This document shows positions 20,690 to 30,580 of a DNA stretch of 64,000 nt, one piece after another (within the stretch, counting starts at the first letter, position 1; every line of letters begins with the position of its first letter). Location of the stretch: NCBI GenBank assembly GCA_014904985.1, contig MU129101.1, positions 49,650-113,649 of the forward strand. The letters run 5' to 3'. A program made the position numbers and the translations under genes. The stretch is from Hydnum rufescens UP504. Taxonomy: Eukaryota > Basidiomycota > Agaricomycetes > Cantharellales > Hydnaceae. The notes under the pieces were generated by a model, which was not told the DNA's origin, made no database searches, and saw only the letters and a list, made by a program, of their open reading frames with translations.

Positions 20690-21520
20690 TCCTAAGACAC
20701 ATATTGGGAGACAGGAAGTGTCAGGGAAACACTGCTGTTGAAGCCACAAACAGGAAGAGGAAAGAGATTAATTAACCACATGCTATTGCAGTGGGAATCC
20801 TGAGTATACACCACACAACAAGGGACAAGTCTCACACCTATCACAGTGGGAATCCTGAGATCAAAACTGGTGATCCCCCCACTATGAAGGGCTATAAGTA
20901 CTACTTCCTGCACACAGCCACCACAGCCCATCAGTCAGCCTCCACAGCTGCCATCACTAAGCCTCACTAAGCTGACACAGCCATGTTATGAATCCTGTGT
21001 GCACCTCCACATGGCTATGCCCCAACTTCCATATGCATCCCCCTTAGTGCATATACTTCCAAGGCAGTGTACACCTGGGTACCCCAAAGGTGTCAATGGA
21101 GTCAAAGGACTGTAGTGATGCTGAGGGAGCTGGTATTGGGATGGGTGGTGAGGATTCAGGGAATGGGGGCAGAGTAGGAGGAGGAGGAGGAGTCTGGATT
21201 GGCAACTGCATTGACTTGTGTGAGGAGCAAGGGGACAAGAGGTGCTGACAAGGCTGCCAATGCTGCCACTGGTTGATTACCCAGCCCACAGCCTGCCAGT
21301 CAAGGCCCAATAGTATGAGGGCAATAACAATAAGAGAAATGCCAATAATGGCAAGGATGACAATAACCCCCTGACTGAATGGAGGGAGAGAGGAGATGAG
21401 AGCATATGAAGAAGTAGGCACCATATGATAGAGTCAACAAAGAATGATACTCTGATGGGTAAGTCCACAAGTGGAAGCAAATGTCAATTTGATCCTGACA
21501 GGAAGTGGACAAACTTGCAG
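20690..21520 (-). repeat. Dispersed repeat, copy b (R1 plus small membrane-protein ORF)
   Basis: Collinear with 61830-62660: the R1 block, a variable spacer of about 130-190 bp, then the ORF-bearing block, then a GCAAATGTCA...TCCTGACAG block. The coding strand of the ORF is minus. The two copies lie 41 kb apart in the same orientation. Confidence 0.7.
21044..21424 (-). CDS. Small single-pass membrane protein of a dispersed repeat
   Basis: A 126-codon frame. Residues about 15-42 (GVIVILAIIGISLIVIALIL) form one strongly hydrophobic segment, followed by a conserved QAVGW(V)I..WQH motif, a Cys/Pro/Ser-rich linker with QTPPPPP, and a C-terminal SFDSIDTFGVP motif. Copy c (62203-62560, minus) retains the same three motifs with a one-base deletion in the membrane segment. 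No known family was recognised. Retention of the same motifs over two diverged copies suggests it was once under selection. Confidence 0.45.
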   Translation of the reverse strand: MVPTSSYALISSLPPFSQGVIVILAIIGISLIVIALILLGLDWQAVGWVINQWQHWQPCQHLLSPCSSHKSMQLPIQTPPPPPTLPPFPESSPPIPIPAPSASLQSFDSIDTFGVPRCTLPWKYMH

Positions 21521-22084
21521 CATATGGGATTCCAGTATGTTCAGGATCATTTTGAGTCCTTTCTAACTTCTGAGATCCTCTTTCATAGTTAAAAGGTAGA
21601 CATCCTTTCCTTAGGAAATTCCAAGGTGGTTGGCCTGCACAGGAATTCCTGAGACAGTATCACTCATATCTATGACAGCATGACAGGAATCCCAATTATG
21701 ATCCCAGTGGATACAGAAGGTATGGTGCTGCACACATTGGGGTCCACCATGGCAGTGACAATAGCAATGCCAGTAGTGGTGAGGAGTAGACTATCCGACA
21801 ATTGCTATCAACAAATCCTAGCCATATTTTCACAATTGACAATCATGACTTTACTATGGCTGCCAATGTAATTTATCCCTGTTTATATTTTTTCACCATT
21901 AGCATCATACTGTGGCACCCTGAATATAATTCTTGATCTCTAGAAGAGCTGTAGTGAGCCCCAAACAAGTGGAATGCACCAGGGAATAGATGATCACAGT
22001 CAAGAATAATTACATGGGTCACCTGTGAATAATCAGGGGAATATGTGGTATGAGGGGAGTCTGGCCACTCCCTCTATTAAAAAT

Positions 22085-22190
22085 TCATGGGTCTCAAAAC
22101 CCCATAATTATTCACGGGCCCGGGAATATTTACCCGGGCCGCAGGGAATAATCCCCGGGGTTTCCTAGGAATTATTCCTAGGCTCATCCC
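22085..22190. repeat. Cluster of short perfect palindromes
   Basis: GGCCCGGG-AATATTTA-CCCGGGCC at 22117-22140 and CCTAGGAAT-TAT-TCCTAGG at 22164-22182 are perfect dyads. GGAATAATCC-type cores recur between and around them (22094-22110, 22145-22160, 22190-22200). No coding. Confidence 0.7.
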
Positions 22191-22411
22191 ATGGATAATC
22201 CTCAGGTTTGGGGCCTACAATGAAGCCCCACCCACTAGTGGAAACCTGCACAAAGCAAAACTGTCTTGTTGCAATTGCGGAATGTTGAGAACCCCTCAAG
22301 ACCTTGTTTTTACCCATGAACTTGTGGCTTTCGTCGATATCGGTTGTAACGCGCTCCCGCTATAGAAAACAGATGCTCAATTGTACTCCATATTGTCCCC
22401 AGAAAAAATGC

Positions 22412-22440
22412 AAGGAGAGAGAGAGAGAGAGAAAAAGAGA
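22412..22440 (+). repeat. (GA)n microsatellite
   Basis: About nine GA dinucleotides followed by AAAAAGAGAA, downstream of the gene on the minus strand ending at 22587. Confidence 0.85.
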
Positions 22441-22586
22441 ATGGTGTAAATGATTAATTATCCTAGCAAAAAAAGGGGGCCTTGCGGGAGAATGTAAATG
22501 CAGTCCAACATAATTAATTAGTAGGAGCAGAAGCAGGAAAGAAAAAACAAACAAACAACAAACCAAACCAAACCAAATTGTTCTCT

Positions 22587-24539
22587 CTAAAGTCGAGCCA
22601 AAACAGGGTCCTGATCCAACAAAAATTCATCCACCCCGTTAAGAATCCTCGCCCAAAACTCCTCCACCAGACCCTCGCGGAAGCCGTTAACGTCCCACCC
22701 CAACTGAATGAAGAACTTGCCCCGAAACGTGTGAGCCAGGAGAAGCATCTTGCCTTTCGTCTTGCGCGTAAACGACGCTATTCGCCCAAATTCGAAATCG
22801 GGATAGGCTGCCGCCGGGTAGATATCGTCGAGATCCCCGAGGAGCGTGAGGCCCACGAGGGCCATAGTGGGAGGTGGCGGTAGTGACCAGGGAGGAGCGG
22901 ACGCAGCAGCGGGTGCAGCCGGCGTCAGAGTCGGGTCCGGTTTGGGGGCGACTGCCACTGCAGGGGGAGAGGGTGTAGTGGACACCCCAGCGAGGATGTC
23001 GTCGTCCTCTTTTGCCCAGACTCTTGAGCGCGCACCTCGCTCCAGGTTCATCGTTTGAGTACGCCCGATGAGCATGGGGCTCTTCAGATACTTCTTCTGT
23101 TGCGCTCTCACCGATCGTGAGCGATGCCAGAACGTCGATGCGAGAGATGAAGCCGAGGGAAGGAAAGATGGGAGGACGACATTGAAGTAAGTCAGAGAAA
23201 GGAAAAAGTACGATCCAGGGAGCGCAACTCGCTCATTGGATGAGTAAGGGCGTAGATTAACCGCAGTATACATCATCACAGGGAGTGTTTCTGGCGCAAA
23301 TGAGCGATCGCCTAACAAAGCTCGTGCACGTATGGTGCGGGTCCATGCAAAATTGCACAACACAAAAAGAGTGTTAGAAACAGTGACACCGCGGGCCTTG
23401 CACTTGGCAACAATGGCCGCGGTCTGTCTACGATCGTATGTTATATCTGGACTGACATTCTTGAACGTAGCAGCGCGCGCACGCGGGATCGTGTGACCAC
23501 CCTGTCAGGAAGGTAAGTAAACACGCTGGATGGGTGACATGAGGCTGGACGCACAATAAAGGTCTCTTGGTTCTTTAAAAATTCTACCTTGTGGGCCGCA
23601 GCCTGGAGCCTCGAGTTGGCCGATGGCATTCGCGCTTCCGTGGGGGACGTTACGGGTTCAAAGCCTAGGACAGTTTGTGATGCCCATCGTCGGGACCATT
23701 CATGATCGAGTAGTTCGGTGAGCTGTGCCATAGTTCGGTGAGCGCCAGTCGTACCATCAAGGCCCCCGAGGGTAGCGAGGAACTCGGCCATGACGTGATG
23801 CATGGAGATTCCATCGCCGATGCAATGCTTTGCACAAAAAATGAGTGTAAAGTCCTCCACCTTGGAGCTCGAAGCATCAACAGGATGGGATGGGGGGATA
23901 AAAGCGTAAGAAGACAGCTGGTCCCATGAGAGATGAGGACGCTTGTCATTCATGAAAGACTCGATATGCTGGTCGATTGTTCGATCGCGATAGACGCTGA
24001 AAGTTAGCTTCGCTTCGTTCAAAGCATGGGTGGGGTTAGAAGGGGGGATGTAGCTAACGGGTACGCGCATGTCAATCGATCGCTCCTTTGGGGGGGATTA
24101 GAGAATGCTTACGAAAAGTAAGCCTTGTCGTACTGGCCAGGTGGCAATATGATTCGAGAGGCAATGAGAGTGTGTCTCAGGCGCGTGATGGCCCAAACGA
24201 TAGCAAGCCGATCCGGGGTAATAAGAGAGGCTGGGCTTCTGACATCGAGGTGTACTGGGAACGGGAATGTATTTCATTTGTGGCGGTCTCGGAAGACCTA
24301 GGTGGCCACTCACGAAGCACATCGTTAAGACCTTCGGCGCGACTAGGGAGGAAGTAGGATCTGCACGAAGCCCGAGTTAACCCAAAGGGATGAGAAAAAT
24401 AGAAACAGTAATCGTACAATTCGTTATCGCTGAGAGGGCGCCTGAATTCGCGAAACTGAGGGAGTGGCGTAGGTGTAGGAGCGGGAGGGACACCTTGGAA
24501 AGGGTGCTGGTTGGTGGAGAAAGATGCGTGGGGTGACAT
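22587..24539 (-). CDS. Alcohol-acetyltransferase/condensation-like acyltransferase
   Basis: Four exons fit one frame: 24314-24539, 24113-24254, 23555-24053 and 22587-23501. The introns (53-59 bp; GTGAGT..CCCAG, GTAAGC..GTTAG, GTGCGT..GACAG) keep phase and give about 593 aa. Exon 3 holds HCIGDG with an upstream hydrophobic strand (FTLIFCAK), corresponding to the HxxxDG catalytic motif of the CoA-dependent acyltransferase superfamily (AATase/condensation fold). FIGGHTIPRA is created only by splicing intron 3, which supports that junction. Family knowledge: such proteins transfer an acyl group from acyl-CoA to an alcohol or amine; the substrate here is unknown. No signal peptide was seen. The Pro/Ala-rich stretch at about residues 430-475 looks like a linker. 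The start was chosen as the first ATG (MSPHASF) that continues the frame. Confidence 0.7.
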
Positions 24540-25886
24540 GAGGAGAGCAGTGAGAGTGTATCGGCTCTCGCAATAAAGAGGAGATTTGTTCTTTCGATGG
24601 AATGTGCCCACCCTTTTATGGAGAAGGAGGTCTTGAGATTTGTTTCGGGATGGGGTGTGTCTCACGAACAACCGCGGTACCTGTAGCCCGCATCAGAACG
24701 AGCATCAAGCTCTGCTTGTTTATCTCCAGTACTCTCTGTTCTCCCAAATTCCATGCTCCAGAACGAGCGCAACTGAATGGAATCAGGCCGAATTCGAGTC
24801 TAGCTCTTCGGGAGCAACGATTGTTGGGCCGAATACATACATTCTTCCCTGCAAAATTTTTTTTCTAGAAATCAGAATTTGACCACCGAAGTGGTTCCGG
24901 TCTCATGGAGGTCCACACCAGCTAGCCAAGGTGTCTGGAACCAGCGGACAGGGCAGCACGGAGGGACCTTGACCGCTCCCGAAATATTTTCACGACCATT
25001 TGGGAACACGTGGTTCCAAATCATAGACTCAGGGCCCATAGTACAGTAATGAATCTCTGATCCACACGGGACGCGAGCATCTGCGAGACGGCACCAGCAT
25101 CTCCGAGGAGTTATAGTAGGGCAAGTCACTTGTGCCAGCTTGTTTGGGAGACGCATGCAAGAGGCTCTGCGTCGCCAACCAAGTGCATTCCTATTATTGT
25201 ATCTAAAAAAAGCATGTCACGGGCTCCGGGTCTACTTGGCACGATAGTGGCGCTGTGGCACAATTTCATGATCGGCAGTGTCTGAAATGGGAGCAATGTC
25301 TTTCTTTCCCACACTATTTGCAGTATCTCCCCTAAGAGTCATAGCTCTATCGCTCTGAGCTTTAGGTTTACGCTGTAACACTAATCTTATCCTACCATAA
25401 CCTGACGTCTAATAATCCTAATAGGCCATTTGGCCAGAACTGCCAAAGTGGAGGCCGGAAGACATCTGCCGATTACCAAACCCTTATATTTGAATGGAGA
25501 ACTGAATTATGCCTTCGGCACCCGCATTCCGTGGTATCTCACCCGTGATATTTGACTGGGTGTCCAACTACCGAGGACGATACAGTAAGCACATCACACC
25601 GGCCGCGGAAACGCGAGAGCGCCAACGCGCTTCTGGCTGGGAGGGGGGCTCGACATGAAACGGCAAGCAGATTGAGAGGCCCCACGCGGTACATCAGAGC
25701 AACTACACCGTAAGGGGCACGGCATAAACGTCCAGATTAGGGCACAAACAAATGTACAAAAAGATAAATCATTCATCCCAAGGAGGATATAAATGCCTCC
25801 TGTCGGTAAGACGTAAAACGGGGGGAATATTGTACCACCTTGATGTGTCGTACGGAACACACCAGGCACCCTCAAGGACACTGCCC
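24540..25886. other. Intergenic, no gene recognised
   Basis: Upstream region of the acyltransferase and downstream region of the nucleotide-sugar transporter. Only short frames on both strands, with no repeats or element ends seen. Confidence 0.5.
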
Positions 25887-27209
25887 TCATTCTTTCTGTT
25901 GCTTTTCGAGATCCGGTTCGGGCTGCTTCGTCGGTGGCCGAGGCGCTGCACCGCCAAATTTCACCCATGTATAGTACAGAGTCCCGGTCGTGATCACCAA
26001 AATTGAGCTCGCCCGATTTCTTAGATAAGGAACGTTAAGCACCCAAGCAAGACATCCACCCTGCAAAACCAGACTCACAAAACAACTACGTCGCCAAAGA
26101 TAATAACACCTAGTACAGTTTGCAGTACACTTCGTGCGGCCTGCACAAAATGTCAATAGACAAACACAGTACTGATGAAACGACACATACCGAGGAGAAC
26201 ATGTGAGTGATAGGGGAAGTCACTTTGATAGATATTATCCCAGCCATACAGAGAGCAAAACCAAATACGCCCGTGACAGCGCTCCCGATAACAAGCACTC
26301 GCAACGGCTCTCCGCCATTTGTTATGTAATCCAAAAGCAGAGGAACCTCGCCATTGAAGGCAATGAAGGGTATCATGCCAAGTGCTGACATAACGTTGGT
26401 CCAATAGGTCAACTTGATGACAGACCCGCCGACATGTCCATGAGCCGACTTCACGAGCACAGCGTGAATCGCCGTCATAAGAGACGACAGGAAGCCGTAG
26501 ATGAGCGGGAGTATCGAGACATCAAGCGCGGTGTGCGAAGAGAAATACGACGATGGCGACACCCCCACGAAAAAGCCCGCAGTCACAATCGCGGCTGCTT
26601 GCAAGACAGGCCCTCGCGGAAAGCTCCCGGATTGAACAGAGGAGACCAGAATAGTCAGTGGAAGCAGTAGCCCTCGGGCGATCTACCCAGATCACAGATC
26701 GAAATTGTCACGCGAGCGGCAGGCGATTCTGGGGGGAGGGGGGAAACATACCTGAAAGAACGATGCGTCCACACCTCTCAAACAGAGAGTATTGAGGGCC
26801 AATCCAAGCACCCCAACCGACACGACGGGTATCAGCTTTCGGAAGACATTGATGTCGAATGCTGGCAATTCGACAGACCCTGGGAAGAACGAGCCCAGGG
26901 GTGAGGAAGTGATGAGCGAGCCAATGTGCAATAAAATGACAGCGATGAAAAGTTGGATAAACTACAGGATCAAGGATCAGAAGTCGAGACGGCCCAAACT
27001 GGGTGAATGCCCTTACAAGGAATGAGAACGGGAGATCAGGTGTGGAATTGAGGACTGCCTTATTCACAAAGACCATCTAATGCACGGGCGATGTAGCGCG
27101 AGGAACTGAGCGAGGAAACATGACGTACGACTAGCGCTGCAACCATGTAGAATGAGACTACGGCCGCCACCTCGAGCCTCGAAGGCGTGGATTCATTATG
27201 GTCCGCCAT
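25887..27209 (-). CDS. Nucleotide-sugar transporter, GDP-fucose-transporter-like
   Basis: Six exons (27129-27209, 27017-27076, 26752-26961, 26191-26682, 26079-26140, 25887-26019) join in phase to 345 aa, all with GT..AG introns of about 50-70 bp. About ten hydrophobic segments are expected. Diagnostic stretches are NTLCLRGVDASFFQIARGL in exon 3/4 and FGFALCMAGIISIKVTSPITH with SSAARSVLQTVLGVI, which align with the SLC35C/TPT drug-metabolite-transporter superfamily, particularly GDP-fucose carriers. These are antiporters in the Golgi or ER membrane that exchange a sugar nucleotide for the corresponding monophosphate. The C-terminus ends in a charged tail (EPDLEKQQKE). Substrate specificity cannot be told from sequence alone; another sugar nucleotide is possible. 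Confidence 0.75.
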
Positions 27210-28140
27210 GGAAGATGAGGGCAGAGTGTTGCACGCAGGAAGCTTCTCTACTCAGGGCGTGTCGGAGTCTCCCGCTAGGCAAAATTGCAAACCTAGTTCC
27301 CTACAGAAAATATTTCCACTGATTTCCTGCGCGGAATGAGGGCTTCGGGTACCTTGAATTCTTTTCCAATTGACACGCTTCCAGGCCACAACAATGTGGC
27401 ACTAACCGAGGTTCCTGTCAAATCATAATTTGCAATAAATCAAAAAATAATCGCGCCACTTTAGGGGGGGGCGATTATTCTCCGCACACGTCTGGCATGG
27501 GCTTCTATGAATTATACGTACAAGACCACCTACTGGTTCACTCTTACTTGGTATGGGAACACTTCATCGATAAGAGGATAAACCCCAGACCCAGATCAGT
27601 CATCCTGACAGTGGAATCTACTGCAACAACAAAGGCCAAAAGGAAGGCTACGAGTACATGATAAGAAGAGGCAGCCGCGGAATAATATTCAGTCTAATAC
27701 ATCATGTACAATGTCCACCCTCTACGGCCTATAGTTACCTATAAGTACCGAAGGGGTATAAAAGGCAGTTCTACCCGAACTGCATATCTACTGTCGAGGA
27801 TGCCGAACAACGAACAAGCCTGTCGCTTCCCATTGTAGCCGGAAAATTAGAATCCACACGGTGGGGGTGGCAAATCAATAGGAATTTACGTACAATGCAA
27901 TCAGGGATTTGGCGAAAGTCTGGACGCTTCCCAGCCTCCCTTGAGGGCAGCGACAGCAGAAACGAATGATAAGATGTTCGTATATAACTAAGGCGTTAAA
28001 CCCTTCGTCAGACCATTACGAGAAATCGTCCGCATAATCTTACCTCATTCTTGTATATTCCTCCAACGACCGACCTGGAAACTGAATCAGTCACACACCT
28101 CTTGCTCGTTGTAGCGGAGAATCACAGTACCAGTGAAGAA
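27210..28140. other. Intergenic, no gene recognised
   Basis: Promoter side of the transporter and 3' side of the PEX11-like gene. A poly-G run lies at about 27464-27470. No open frame longer than 60 codons lies wholly inside. Confidence 0.5.
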
Positions 28141-29032
28141 TCACAGGCAGGCGAGAGACATTAGCCACCAAACCATATACGATTGCACTTTGCGCTTCTT
28201 CAGAGTCGCAATATCCTGGGCCTTTCCATCTGCAGAGTTGTCTCCCTCGCGCTCCGGTCGCGACATAGACTTCCAGTCTTGACCAAATAGCAGGATCTGC
28301 AACGCAACAAAAACTCCCCAGGCCCTTATACTCCACAATTGGGCCTTTGCGGACATTGACGGGGACACGCCAGCCAGCAAGGGAGCGAATGGCGAGGAGA
28401 AGAACGAGACATATTCGAGGGGATAATAAATAAGCATGGATAGACCTTGAAGACGCTTCAGGGTCAATTTCGCCCGAGAGGGAGGCTGAGAACGCTCCAA
28501 TGCCGAAAGAGCTTTGATGATCGCAAGAACTCCTGGATTGACAGCGAACGAAGGGATCATTATCTCTGGAATGATCGCAAGTATAGCGGTGACGCACCCC
28601 ATAAACCGGAGACACGCCTTGCGAGGCTCAACTGGCTTGCAAGCTTGAAAAGACCCTCGGATGTAGGAGATTGCGGCTTCAAACGCCTCCCTGCACGGTG
28701 CTGAACTTCCGCTCGTAGCTGCAGCAACGGAATCAGGAGCTTCGCGGCATACTGGACGGTCTGAAATCGCTACCGCTTCAATATTCTGAAAATGATGTGC
28801 AGGCATCAAGAATTCAAACCATCATGAGTTTGCTAAGTGGAATTAGTATCAGTATGGCTCGTACCTCACAATTTCCCGAACAGAAGGCGACTTACTCAGT
28901 GCCGCTCCATGTACCAAAAAGCCGAAGAGCGTTGTCCAAGCTCTCGGAGGGTGGTATAGCTGCTCCAACAGATCCCAAGAGAATATCATCGATACCCGTG
29001 AGAGACGCAGTTGATTTTTGACGAGGGCTCAT
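28141..29032 (-). CDS. PEX11-like peroxisomal membrane protein
   Basis: Exons 28896-29032, a 13-nt exon 28820-28832 and 28141-28785 join in phase to about 264 aa. The start MSPRQKSTASLTGIDDILLG is followed by a helix (LDNALRLFGTWSGTD) and KLMM at the micro-exon, as at the N-terminus of PEX11 proteins. The middle has a hydrophobic helix (CVTAILAIIPEIMI), then GLSMLIYYPLEYVSFFSSPF and AQLWSIRAWGVFVALQIL, resembling the membrane-bound half of fungal PEX11C. PEX11 proteins elongate peroxisomal membranes before fission. The second intron is only 34 bp and the frame stops at a TGA within a hydrophobic segment (VWWLMSLACL), so the true 3' end may use another exon. Assignment rests on motif pattern. 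Confidence 0.55.
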
Positions 29033-30580
29033 TATCTTTAGGAAGTTGGGCTTTGTTTGTCAAATGTGCTAGAAAACACAGGCACCTAGCAGCACTTGAA
29101 GCGGGATAAAGTGTCTGAACAAGAGACCAGGAAGTGGCAGGAACCGATTACGTTCCGCATTGTGTGCACTTCTCGGCAATCTCCGGGCGCTAAAAAGTTG
29201 CCACTGCGACACTGGAAGCATGGACTTGACGAAGATTTGGACCCGGGATCTCTGGAGAATACTAACAAAGATCGCACAAATCCCACCTCTGAAAAAAAAA
29301 TACGCTGGCGAAGCATCCCCTCGTGAGATATTCTTTTGGCGGGTGTGAGGTGATAGGAGAGTCGACAAGACTTGAGGATCAACTAGCTCCCCCAGCCCCG
29401 GAAGCCCATTCTCTGTAAAACCAACCCCGAATAGGTGGCACTGCTACGTAGGGCCTGCCATGATCAAATGCTCCGAAAACGGTACAGAAAAACGATATCG
29501 TTGATTCCAAAAACATCTTTTGGGGTCCACCGACAGCCGGTGGTCTCTTGCGGAACTCCCTAGGACATAATATTAATGTTAATCATTTGCTCTCCGGGAT
29601 ATCAGACAGCATACAGCGGGGTGCGAAAGGACCGAGACGAAACAAGAGTACGGCAAAAATAGTCGGGTGCGGATGAAGCTAGCAAGTATTGCTGATTCTG
29701 AGTCAGGGATCCCCATAAACATGGCGTGGCAAATCACCTGAGGCAGTTCTGGAGATTCATGCATGGGATTATCATCCATAGTTGATAACAGTTGATAGGC
29801 TCAATTTGGGGAGCGGGCATGAAGGGTTTGATTGACAAGATCCACGATGTCAGGCAAGAAAGCAAAGAAACGGAGGACTTTGGAGCGGCTCATCTTGATG
29901 GGTATAATTCCGAATACAGTATTTCCCATCTCTGCAACGTCCATTATCCTTTGCTAGGTGCATTACATCACAGTCACTCCAGTAGTGGTATTTAATTTGA
30001 GGAATGTCAGGTTTGACCGCTTGATGCTGGTGCTGGAGAACACAATATGATTTCAATCATCTCAGGCCCAGCTTTGGGCAGTTAAAGGTGGAATGCAGTG
30101 GGGAGTTTATCTTTGGCGCCATCTCAATTGTACGCAGGAACAGCGTATCTCAATCGCATCTTCGCAGTGTTTCTCTGCCCAGACGCTGTATCTGTCCCCC
30201 AAGAATTAAGTTTGCGAAACGTGGCATGATAGTGTCCAGAGCTAACAAGTAATGTAAACTGAGCAAGGATGGTATCCTGCTGTCAGTACGCATGCAACGA
30301 ACTTGACAGGTTGTCAATGAGCCCCACACCCACAGTGAATATAAAAGCATCACGTAGATCTATCCTTTTCGCACCATGGAATTCCAGAAACGTTCAGAAA
30401 GCTCGAGTTGAGGCATTAACCCAATGTTGCCTTCGGCACCGAATATTGGCCTGTAGAGCTTTGCTTCAATCGGACTCAACGTCGGGAATTGCCGAAATAA
30501 AAGCTCGTATCCCGCACCAGAATTGGTCTCAAGTAGCGTTGTGCCTTGGCTAACGGCTGGGCAATACCCCAACCTTCATC
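29033..30580. other. Divergent intergenic region between PEX11-like gene and PAT1
   Basis: About 1.5 kb separating two divergently transcribed genes. Only short frames. It must contain both promoters, but I see no clear shared element. CCAAT-like ACCCAATGTT occurs near 30420. Confidence 0.45.
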
